The notes below the pieces were generated by a model that saw only the letters and a program-made list of their open reading frames with translations, made no database searches and had not been told where the DNA came from. The translations under genes were made by a program, and so were the position numbers. Shown in pieces: positions 17,115 to 23,881 of a stretch of 64,000 nucleotides of DNA. Source of the stretch: Rhodocaloribacter sp964552015. Lineage in GTDB: Bacteria; Bacteroidota; Rhodothermia; Rhodothermales; ISCAR-4553. The stretch lies in NCBI GenBank assembly GCA_964552015.1, contig CAZKFR010000010.1, positions 1 through 64,000 on the forward strand, read 5' to 3'. The stretch's first letter is position 1. Each line of letters opens with the position of its first letter.

Positions 17115-19445
17115 ATGTCGATGCCCGTGTGGACCATGCTTTCCGGCTTCGGAGCGCAAATCTTGCCGCACCTGCCGGAACAGGTGAACCTGGCGCTGGC
17201 GCTGGTCAGCGAGGCGGGTCGCTTCGAGACGGTCGGAGCGCACGGGCTGCCCCTGCCGGGCTGGCGGCCGGGCGCCGACGTGCCGCCGGGGTGGATGGAG
17301 GCATTGCACGCCCTGCCGCCCGGTGGCGCCGGCGTGTTGTCGGAGGAGGGCGAGGCGCTCACCGTCGTGGGTCTGCGGCAGCCGGAGGGGTGGCTCCTCG
17401 TGGCGTTCCCGCAGGAGCCGGCGGCGACAGCGACGGAGCGGGAGGAACTGCAGGAGGCCCTGCTGCAGAGCGAACTGCGGTATCGAACCTTTCTCGAACA
17501 GAGTCCGCTCGGTGTGCTCCACCTGGACCGGGAGGGGGTGGTTACGATGGAAAACCATGCCTTCCGTCAGATCGTCGGGGAGGAGGCCGTCGATGCCTGG
17601 ATCGGGCTCAACGTGCGGGACGTGCCCGGTCTGGATGAAGGGCTCCGGCAGCGTCTGCTCGGCTTGCTCGCCGGGGAGGAGGTCGTGCGCGGCATCCCGT
17701 GGTCGTTCGTGCGTCGAGCCGACGGGGAGCGCCGGCACTTGGTCCTGCACGGCTCGCCGATCAAGAGCCCGGAGGGGCAGGTGGCCGGCGCGGTGGTCAT
17801 GGTCGAGGACGTCACGGAGGCGCGCCGGCAGCAGGCCGCGCTGTCGCTCCACGAGCGGTACGACCGTGCCGAGGCCGACCTGCGGGCCGCGGCCCTGGCC
17901 CATCCCGACGAACTGCCGTTCCTGCGGGCTGCTGCCGCCATCGTGGGGCGCGCCGCACGGGCCCACCGCGTCCACGTCCTGGTCGACCACCCGCTCGACG
18001 GGCGTCACGTGAGCCGGGCAGTCTGGGGGGAGGGTCCGATCGACCCCGAACCCCTCCTGATCGACAACGCCGTCCTGACCCGCTGGCGGGACGCCGGCCC
18101 GGTACATGCTGCCGACGACGGCCCGGCGCGGGAGCTGCTGGAGCTGACCGGCGCCGTCGAAGCCGGCTGGCTGCCCTTTCGCGAAGCGGGGCGGCATGCT
18201 GGCTTCGTGGTCGTCGAGCGCCTCGATCGTACGGAAGAACGGTGGTCCGACGACGAGCGGCGTTGCCTCGAGCGCCTCCTCGAGGCGTTCGAGACCCTCT
18301 GGGCCTGGGTGCAGACCGAGAGCCGCTATCGCCTGACCCTCGCCACCATCGACGACGCCCTGTTTCAGTTCACCTACGATGCCGGAGGGGCGCGCCAGTA
18401 CGTCTTCCTTACGCCGCAGGTCGAGGCGCTCACCGGCCATGCTCCGTCCGTGTGGCTGGCTCGTGGGCCGGACGTGCCGCGGTGGGAGGACGACCTCGTC
18501 CACCCGGACGACCGGGCGTCGCTGGCCGCGCACGAGGAGCGCCTCCGGCAGGGCCGCGAGAGCCGGGTCACCTACCGCATCCGGCACCGGGACGGGGGCA
18601 TCCGGTGGCTGCGCGAAGCGGGCACGCCCCTGCCCGATGCGGCCGGCCACGTCACCGTCAGCGGCATCCTCAGCGACGTCAGCGATCAGAAAGAGGCCGA
18701 AGCGATGTTGCTGCGGGCCAAAGAGGAAGCCGAGGCGTCGAACCGGCTCAAGACCGCCTTCATCGCTACGATGAGCCACGAGGTGCGGACGCCCCTGGGC
18801 GCCGTCAGCGGTTTTGCCGAACTGCTCGAACTCGAACTCCGGGAGGCGGGCGTCGCGTTGCCCCCGGAAGTCTTCGAGTTCGTCGGGGTGATCCGGGAAC
18901 GGACGGCCCACCTGCTGGTCCTCGTCAACGACCTGTTCGAACTCGCCAACCTGGACCTGGGGAAGGTGACGCTGGAGCGGAGCGAACTGGCGATCGGGGC
19001 CCTCCTGCAGCGTCTGGTCACGGAAGCGGCCGCACGGGCGCGGGAAAAAGGGCTGGATCTGCACCTGCACGTGGCGCCGGACCTGCCGGCCATCGAGACG
19101 GACGCACGCCGGCTCGAACAGGCGCTGCGTAACCTGCTCGCCAACGCCATCAAGTTCACGGACTCCGGACACGTCGACGTACGGGCCGAAGGCGATGCGG
19201 ACGGTGTGACGGTCGTCATCCGCGATACCGGGGTGGGGATGAGCGAGGCGCATCTGGAGCGTCTGTTCACGCCGTTCGTGCAGGAGGAATCGTGGCGCAC
19301 CCGCCGCTTCGAGGGGACGGGGCTGGGGCTGACGCTCACGAAGCGGCTGCTCGACCGGATCGGCGGACGGATCGAAGTCGAGAGTACGCGGGGGGAAGGG
19401 AGCACCTTCCGGGTGTGGCTGCCTCGTCGCCTGCCCGAAGCCTGA
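17115..19445 (+). CDS. Cytosolic PAS/GAF sensor histidine kinase
   Basis: The 776-residue protein lacks membrane segments. Order: a short N-terminal region, a PAS domain with its C-terminal cap (about 120-240, ending VAGAVVMVEDVTEARRQQAA), a GAF-like segment (about 260-400), a second PAS/PAC (about 410-530, ending SGILSDVSDQKEAEAMLL), then HisKA with the phospho-acceptor His at residue 555 in MSHEVRTPLG. The ATPase domain follows with N box NLLANAIKF, G1 DTGVGMS and G2 GTGLGLTL. It should autophosphorylate in response to a cytosolic or redox signal. No response regulator is adjacent, so it is an orphan kinase. Confidence 0.92.
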   Translation: MSMPVWTMLSGFGAQILPHLPEQVNLALALVSEAGRFETVGAHGLPLPGWRPGADVPPGWMEALHALPPGGAGVLSEEGEALTVVGLRQPEGWLLVAFPQEPAATATEREELQEALLQSELRYRTFLEQSPLGVLHLDREGVVTMENHAFRQIVGEEAVDAWIGLNVRDVPGLDEGLRQRLLGLLAGEEVVRGIPWSFVRRADGERRHLVLHGSPIKSPEGQVAGAVVMVEDVTEARRQQAALSLHERYDRAEADLRAAALAHPDELPFLRAAAAIVGRAARAHRVHVLVDHPLDGRHVSRAVWGEGPIDPEPLLIDNAVLTRWRDAGPVHAADDGPARELLELTGAVEAGWLPFREAGRHAGFVVVERLDRTEERWSDDERRCLERLLEAFETLWAWVQTESRYRLTLATIDDALFQFTYDAGGARQYVFLTPQVEALTGHAPSVWLARGPDVPRWEDDLVHPDDRASLAAHEERLRQGRESRVTYRIRHRDGGIRWLREAGTPLPDAAGHVTVSGILSDVSDQKEAEAMLLRAKEEAEASNRLKTAFIATMSHEVRTPLGAVSGFAELLELELREAGVALPPEVFEFVGVIRERTAHLLVLVNDLFELANLDLGKVTLERSELAIGALLQRLVTEAAARAREKGLDLHLHVAPDLPAIETDARRLEQALRNLLANAIKFTDSGHVDVRAEGDADGVTVVIRDTGVGMSEAHLERLFTPFVQEESWRTRRFEGTGLGLTLTKRLLDRIGGRIEVESTRGEGSTFRVWLPRRLPEA

Positions 19446-19526
19446 CGCCGGCGAATCCCGGGATGCGGTCCGGCGTAGACAGGCGCAGCGTTTTCCGGTT
19501 TCGTCCGTTCATCCGTCTTCGGCTCG

Positions 19527-20147
19527 ATGTTTAACTTCTCCGCCGCCCCCGTCACCCTCTGGCTGTTGCTGGCCAACGTGCTCGTCAGCGGGTATGCCCT
19601 CTTCGCCGATCCTCGCCTGATCGACCGGCTGGCCTTCAGGCCTCGCCGCATTCTCGAAGGACGGGAATTTTACCGGCTGATTACGGGCGGCTTCGTGCAT
19701 GTGGGGCTGGGGCACCTGGCCTTCAACATGCTCACCCTGTATTTTTTCGGGCCCTACCTGGAGGTGCTGCTGGGGTCGGTACGTTTCGCGCTGATCTATT
19801 TCGGTGCGGAGCTGGCCGCGCACGGGCTCTCGCTCTGGATGCACCGGGACAACCCGCAGTACGCGGCCGTGGGGGCGTCCGGCGCCATCAGCGGTATCGT
19901 GTTTGCCTACTGCCTGTTCAACCCGTTCAGCCAGATCGGGCTGTTTTTTGCCATCTGGATCCCGGCCTGGGCCTTCGCGCTCGGGTTCGTGGTCGTTTCG
20001 ATCGTGGCCATGGGGCGGCGGGAGGCCGGGGACACCGGCGGGCTGGCGCACGAGGCGCATCTGGGCGGGGCGCTGGGCGGGCTGGTGCTGACGATCCTCC
20101 TCGAACCCCGCGCCCTGCCGACGTTCCTGGGGCAGCTCGGCCTGTGA
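19527..20147 (+). CDS. Rhomboid-family intramembrane serine protease
   Basis: The 206-residue, six-helix membrane protein cleaves substrates within the lipid bilayer. The catalytic Ser is at residue 118 in VGASGAISGIVFAY and the catalytic His at residue 178 in EAHLGGALGG. The HVGLGHLAFNMLTLYFFGPYLE stretch (about 65-86) supplies the HxxxN oxyanion element. Both dyad residues are present, so it should be active. The ATG at 19527 directly precedes the first helix. It is the last gene before a 1.1-kb gene-free region. Confidence 0.93.
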   Translation: MFNFSAAPVTLWLLLANVLVSGYALFADPRLIDRLAFRPRRILEGREFYRLITGGFVHVGLGHLAFNMLTLYFFGPYLEVLLGSVRFALIYFGAELAAHGLSLWMHRDNPQYAAVGASGAISGIVFAYCLFNPFSQIGLFFAIWIPAWAFALGFVVVSIVAMGRREAGDTGGLAHEAHLGGALGGLVLTILLEPRALPTFLGQLGL

Positions 20148-20223
20148 GGCCGGAAGATCCGTTATTGAACCCGGAACTTAACGCACTTTTTACCCTGATG
20201 ATGGCATGGGAGCCGTTATTGTT

Positions 20224-20255
20224 TTTGCGTGATTCAGGAAGACATCGTATCTTCG
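20224..20255 (+). promoter_or_regulatory. Bacteroidota-type promoter TTTG-N20-TATCTTCG
   Basis: TTTG at 20224-20227 is followed 20 bases later by TATCTTCG at 20248-20255, a close match to the Bacteroidota consensus TTTG-N19-21-TAnnTTTG. No gene starts downstream before the hairpin terminator at 20323-20354, so it probably drives a small RNA. Confidence 0.6.
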
Positions 20256-20261
20256 GGTACC

Positions 20262-20355
20262 TCATGCGGCCCGGACCCCCACGCGGGGGCTGCGCAGTCG
20301 CCGTCTGACAACATGGGCAACGAAAAGCCTGGCACGATGGGTGGCCGGGCTTTTT
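20262..20355 (+). ncRNA. Candidate small RNA (~94 nt), unknown class
   Basis: Between a Bacteroidota-type promoter and a strong intrinsic terminator lies about 94 nt with no plausible reading frame. It contains a CCCCC-ACGC-GGGGG hairpin flanked by complementary TGCG and CGCA, a single-stranded middle, then the terminator stem. I looked for the SRP core, 6S-like bubble, c-di-GMP, glycine and SAM riboswitch cores and saw none. It could instead be the 3' UTR of the rhomboid gene. Transcription limits are inferred. Confidence 0.45.
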
Positions 20356-20356
20356 G
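20323..20356 (+). terminator. Rho-independent terminator
   Basis: AAAAGCCTGGC (20323-20333) pairs with GCCGGGCTTTT (20344-20354) through 11 base pairs including one G-U, around a 10-nt loop, and ends in a T run. It terminates the rhomboid transcript and/or the candidate small RNA. Confidence 0.85.
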
Positions 20357-20450
20357 TTCCGGTGCCGTCTCTTCCGGCTCTTCCCGGCGGCGCCTTCCGA
20401 TGTGGATATCCCTGTGCATCATTTGTGGATGAATACGCCCTCGCGGGGCC

Positions 20451-20479
20451 TTGACTTGCCTCCCTCGTCGCGATATACT
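20451..20479 (+). promoter_or_regulatory. Strong promoter TTGACT-N17-TATACT
   Basis: TTGACT (20451-20456) and TATACT (20474-20479) are separated by exactly 17 bases. This is the closest match to the general sigma-70 consensus in the window and also fits the TTG-N20-TA spacing of Bacteroidota promoters. The predicted transcription start is near 20486. No coding start follows for more than 700 bp. Confidence 0.75.
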
Positions 20480-20485
20480 GAGGCC

Positions 20486-21229
20486 AGTGCCTGACGGCAC
20501 GGTTCCTTGACGCGACTGAGTCTCTGGGCTGCATGAGGTCGGTCCGCAGCGGGTCGAAAGGCCCGGCGGTGCCGATGCGAGGCCCCGAAAAGCCCGGTGT
20601 TCAGGATGGCTTTCGAGCCAGCCCTGCGCCGACACTTTTCGGGTGCAGGTGCGGCAGGAACGGGAACGCTTCGGCGTCCTCGTCCCCTCCGCCCGAGGCC
20701 AACCCGACCCCGCCCGGCTACGCCCCGGCACCGGACTCCGCGTTCGGTGTGGCGGAAACGGGTCGGCGGTGTGCCTGCACCCGGCACGCGGAGCGTATCC
20801 CGCTCAAAGGTCCTCTGGACCCGGGGATCGTACGCCGTGGTGCCGGCGACGCACACGAGGCGGCATGACGCCCGCTGCTCCGGCAGCAGGGACGGCACGC
20901 CACCCCTCGGGTCGAGCGCATCGACAGCAGACACGGCAGGGGAAGGAATCCCCGCGATGCTTTCCCGCGTGGTGCCTGCTCGTACCGTGAGCGGACCGAA
21001 ACCCGCGAATCCCGTGGCTTCCGTTGCCGTATGCCCATGCGGTGCGGATACGCCTCCCGGCTCCGGCCGGGGTGACGTACAGGCCACCCTGTCCGCTCGA
21101 AAGAGCGGGCGGGAGAGACGGGCCTCCCACGCGGGTCCCGCGGAGCACTTCGGTGCGCCGTGCGAACCCCGGGAGGCCGTCGCGTTGAGGAAACTTCTGG
21201 CAAGCTGCCCGCACCGGGTGGCTTTTTTT
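20486..21229 (+). ncRNA. Large structured noncoding RNA candidate (~745 nt), novel
   Basis: A consensus promoter at one end and an intrinsic terminator at the other bound about 745 nt with no protein-like frame on either strand. Perfect hairpins are packed through it, many with ultra-stable tetraloops: GAAA at 20551-20564 and 21093-21108; TTCG at 20608-20619, 20666-20677 and 21145-21156; TCCG at 20874-20887 and 21056-21071. There are also 5-bp stems at 20809-20821, 20939-20953 and 21079-21092. Long-range helices close domains: 20584-20592 with 20635-20643 (9 bp), 20704-20710 with 20760-20766, and 21121-21128 with 21171-21178. I see no RNase P, tmRNA, 6S, SRP or group II domain V core. It could be a free RNA or a very long leader of the next gene. 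Confidence 0.7.
21202..21229 (+). terminator. Rho-independent terminator 3 bp before a start codon
   Basis: AAGCTGCCCG (21202-21211) pairs with CGGGTGGCTT (21215-21224; two G-U pairs) around a CAC loop, followed by a run of seven Ts ending at 21229. The ATG of the glycosyltransferase is at 21233, so the hairpin either ends the upstream RNA or acts as an attenuator for that gene. Confidence 0.85.
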
Positions 21230-21232
21230 GTT

Positions 21233-21916
21233 ATGCATATCGCTCCGGGCTACGACGTGGACCACCCGGCTTCGCTCACGGCCGTCGTCATCAACTACCA
21301 GACGCCCGACCTGCTGGAGACGGCGGTGCGTTCCTTCCATCGTGCCTATCCGACCGTCCCCCTCCTCGTCATCGACAACGGTTCGCAGGACGATTCGCGG
21401 GCCCGCATCGAGGCGCTCGGGCAGGAACTCGGGCCCGTCCTCACACCGCTCCTGCTCGAGGAGAACATCTACCACGGCCCGGCCATGCACCGGGCGCTGA
21501 CGCACCTCCCGACGCCGTACGTCTACTTCTTCGACAGCGACACCGAGACGAAGCGCCCGGGTTTCCTCGAAGCCATGCAGGCCCGGCTCGAAGCCGACCC
21601 GAGGCACTACGGCGCCGGGAAGGTGGTGCGGGTGAACCGCCGCGGGTTTGCCGACCCGAAGGGGACGATCCCGGTGCTCGCCAGCGCACACATGCTGCTC
21701 CGGAGGGACGTGTACCTGCAACTCCCGCCGTTCATCCACCACGGCCTGCCCGTGCTGAAGAACTGTGCCGCCGCCGCCGAGCGGGGCTACCGGCTGGTGG
21801 ATTTCCCCATCGAGGACTACGTGACGCACTTCGGGCGAGGAACGGCCCGGCGGTACGGCTACGGCCTGGGCCTGCGCAGCCGGCTGGACTACCTGCTCAA
21901 CAGGTTCGGCCTGTGA
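21233..21916 (+). CDS. GT2-type glycosyltransferase
   Basis: The 227-residue protein opens TAVVINYQTPDLLETAVRSF and LLVIDNGSQDDS, the nucleotide-sugar-binding half of the GT2/GT-A fold. The DxD-like motif FDSDTET lies at about residues 99-105. It lacks the long C-terminal part of many GT2 enzymes, so it is short but complete-looking. The ATG at 21233 is the first start after the T-tract of a terminator, leaving no room for a normal leader or ribosome-binding site. Translation is either leaderless or depends on read-through from the structured RNA upstream. The frame stays open for about 640 bp upstream, but that translation is not protein-like. The acceptor is unknown. Confidence 0.8.
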   Translation: MHIAPGYDVDHPASLTAVVINYQTPDLLETAVRSFHRAYPTVPLLVIDNGSQDDSRARIEALGQELGPVLTPLLLEENIYHGPAMHRALTHLPTPYVYFFDSDTETKRPGFLEAMQARLEADPRHYGAGKVVRVNRRGFADPKGTIPVLASAHMLLRRDVYLQLPPFIHHGLPVLKNCAAAAERGYRLVDFPIEDYVTHFGRGTARRYGYGLGLRSRLDYLLNRFGL

Positions 21917-21924
21917 CGTTCACG

Positions 21925-22623
21925 TTAGCCCCCGAACGTGTCCAGGTGGGCCAGCAGATCGCTCCAGTCGTGGAAGCGGAAGACGTGCTCGTCGCGGCGG
22001 TCGTCGGTGGTGTACCAGGCGACCTGCCAGCCGGCGCGGCGGGCGCCCTCCACGTCGGAATGGTACGAGTCGCCCACGTAGAGGATGGCCTCCGGGACGG
22101 TGCCGGCCCGGCGCGTGGCCACGTCGAAGAGCTTCGGGTGCGGCTTGAGATAGCCGACCTCCTCGCTGATGATGACGGCGCGGGCGCGCTCGCGGAGGTC
22201 GGGGAACCGGTTCAGCTTCGCGTGCTGGATCTCGGCGAAGCCGTTCGTGAGGAGGCCCACGGGAAAGCGGTCGGCGATGGCGTGGAACGCCTCCCGGGCG
22301 CCGTCGAGGAACGACCAGTGCTCGGCGTAGCGGGCCAGGTAGAAGGCCCCCAGCGCGTCCGGGTCGAGGGTGCTGAGGCCGAGCGTGGCCAGCGTGCGGG
22401 CGAAGCGCAGGTGCTGGACGTCCTCCCGGCGGAGGCGTCCGGCGGCATAGTCGCGCCAGAGGTCGACGTTATGGGCGTGGTATGTGTCCTGGACGTGTGC
22501 GAGCGGGTGCGGCGCGAAGTGCTCCCGATGGGCCGCGTACACGTCCGCCAGCGCCTGCCGCTCGGCCCGACGGTGGTCGAGCAGCGTGTCGTCAAGGTCG
22601 AAGTAGACGAAGCAGACGGGCAT
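21925..22623 (-). CDS. HAD-superfamily hydrolase (YjjG-like)
   Basis: The 232-residue protein begins VCFVYFDLDDTLLDHRRAER, motif I with nucleophile and acid Asp. It continues with LLTNGF (motif II), KPHPKLFDVA (motif III Lys) and LYVGDSYHSDVEGARRAGW (motif IV). A helical cap at about residues 20-100 resembles YjjG/PynA nucleotidases and phosphoglycolate-phosphatase-like enzymes. Substrate is uncertain. I chose the ATG at 22623 because it abuts motif I; the extra upstream frame runs through a repeat tract. It is the last gene of a run with the GNAT and serine palmitoyltransferase genes. Confidence 0.85.
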   Translation of the reverse strand: MPVCFVYFDLDDTLLDHRRAERQALADVYAAHREHFAPHPLAHVQDTYHAHNVDLWRDYAAGRLRREDVQHLRFARTLATLGLSTLDPDALGAFYLARYAEHWSFLDGAREAFHAIADRFPVGLLTNGFAEIQHAKLNRFPDLRERARAVIISEEVGYLKPHPKLFDVATRRAGTVPEAILYVGDSYHSDVEGARRAGWQVAWYTTDDRRDEHVFRFHDWSDLLAHLDTFGG

Positions 22624-22625
22624 GG

Positions 22626-22706
22626 GGGGCGTAGTGCGTAGTGCGTCGTAGTGCGTGGAGCGTGGTGCGTAAAGATCGAGTTCTACGAAATACGCACTAT
22701 GCACTA
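22626..22706. repeat. Heptamer tandem repeat tract (GTAGTGC family)
   Basis: Units of seven bases, GTAGTGC, GTGGAGC, GTGGTGC and their variants, fill the space between the HAD gene start and the GNAT gene stop. The reverse complement contains TTTACGCACCACGC, also present in the 9.6-9.84 kb tract, so these are two copies of one repeat family in opposite orientation. Both lie hard against gene ends. Confidence 0.8.
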
Positions 22707-22708
22707 CG

Positions 22709-23845
22709 TCAGAGTGCCTTCTCGTACATCGCGTACTCTTTGTCCACCACGCCGCCGAGGGCTTCGAGGGCGTTGATGAGCACCCGGTTGACGTCGAGCA
22801 CCCAGCTCATCTCGCAGGCCACGAACCCTCGTTCCTGCCCGCGCACGACCGTTTCGTGGATCAGCAGGGCGTCGAGGCCGCGGCCGTGGTACTTCTTGCG
22901 CACGCCCATGAGGGGCATCCGGATCTCCTTGAAGGCGTGCAGCCAGTCGTAGGCCAGCAGTTTGAGCAGGCCCGTCGGAAAAAGGCGGCCGTCGGGCAGG
23001 TTGACCAGCGCCTCGTTCAGGTTCGGCAGCGACACGGCGAAGGCGATGGGCGTGCCGGCATCCTCCAGGATATAGACCAGCTCCGGGTCGACGATCTGCT
23101 TCAGGTCCCCGGCCAGCTTGGCGAACTCGCGCTCGGTCATGGGCACGTGGCCCCAGTTCTCCGACCAGGCTTCGTTGTAGATGTCGAGCACGGCGCGGGC
23201 ATCCTCGTCGAAGCGTTTCATGTCCAGCGTGCGCAACGTGATGGTGGGGTTCCGGCGCCGGACGAGGGTCACGCCGCGCTCCAGTTTCTCGGTACGCACG
23301 AACTTCTGGTGGGCGTAGTAGGCCCACATGGTCATGGCCCGCGTGAAGCCATAGCGCTCGAGGAAGTCGACGTAGTAGGGCGGGTTGTAGGGCATCAGGA
23401 TCGACGGGCGGCGGTCGAAGCCGCGCACGAGCAGGCCGGCAGTGTCGTTGAGCGACGGGTTGGCCGGACCCCGCACGCCGGTCATCCCCTGTTCCCGGAG
23501 CCAGGCTTCGGCGGCGTCGAAGAGGGCCTCGGCCACCTCGTAGCGCTCCACGCACTCAAAGAAGCCGAAGAAGCCGTTGCCGTCGTCGTACTTCTTCAGG
23601 TGCATGCCGTTGATGATGGCGGCGATGCGGCCGAGGATCTGCCCCGAGGCGTCTTCGGCCAGAAAGAGCTGCATCTTCCCGTGCTCGAAAAACGGGTTCT
23701 TCTTTGGATGGAGCGTCTTGGCCTGGTCCATCCGGAGCGGCGGTACCCAGTACCGGTTACCCCGGTAGAAGGCGTAGGGAACGTCGATGAAGCGTCGGCG
23801 GTCGCGCCGGGTATGGATCGGGCGGACGGTGAAGGCAGCGGGCAT
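22709..23845 (-). CDS. GNAT-fold acyltransferase, candidate bacterial ceramide synthase
   Basis: The 378-residue protein has an N-terminal FYRGNRYWVPPLR region and GRIAAIINGMHLKKYDDGNGFFGFFECV (about 72-100). RGPANPSLNDTAGLLVRGF and YNPPYYVDFLERYGF follow, and a second acetyl-CoA-binding half with GVRKKYHGRGLDALLIHE (about 316-333). This double-GNAT layout recurs next to bacterial serine palmitoyltransferases. The described bacterial ceramide synthase of Caulobacter is also a GNAT-superfamily acyltransferase, so N-acylation of the sphingoid base is a reasonable inference but not shown. It starts 36 bp after the palmitoyltransferase stop, in the same transcript. Confidence 0.65.
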   Translation of the reverse strand: MPAAFTVRPIHTRRDRRRFIDVPYAFYRGNRYWVPPLRMDQAKTLHPKKNPFFEHGKMQLFLAEDASGQILGRIAAIINGMHLKKYDDGNGFFGFFECVERYEVAEALFDAAEAWLREQGMTGVRGPANPSLNDTAGLLVRGFDRRPSILMPYNPPYYVDFLERYGFTRAMTMWAYYAHQKFVRTEKLERGVTLVRRRNPTITLRTLDMKRFDEDARAVLDIYNEAWSENWGHVPMTEREFAKLAGDLKQIVDPELVYILEDAGTPIAFAVSLPNLNEALVNLPDGRLFPTGLLKLLAYDWLHAFKEIRMPLMGVRKKYHGRGLDALLIHETVVRGQERGFVACEMSWVLDVNRVLINALEALGGVVDKEYAMYEKAL

Positions 23846-23881
23846 ACGCAGCAGGTTCCGGGCAGACGGATTCCGGGGCGG

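Noticed and set aside
20486..21229. RNase P RNA, tmRNA, 6S, SRP RNA or group II intron
   Set aside because: The conserved cores (for example the RNase P GAGGAAAGTCC block, the tmRNA tRNA-like ends, the SRP GGAAGGAAGC loop, a domain V hairpin) are all absent on both strands.
20597..21232. Long open frame continuous with the glycosyltransferase, and long frames on the other strand (20419-21203)
   Set aside because: The translations are Arg/Pro/Thr-rich without hydrophobic core patterning, and the DNA carries dense perfect hairpins, a promoter and a terminator. Open frames arise easily in such GC-rich DNA.
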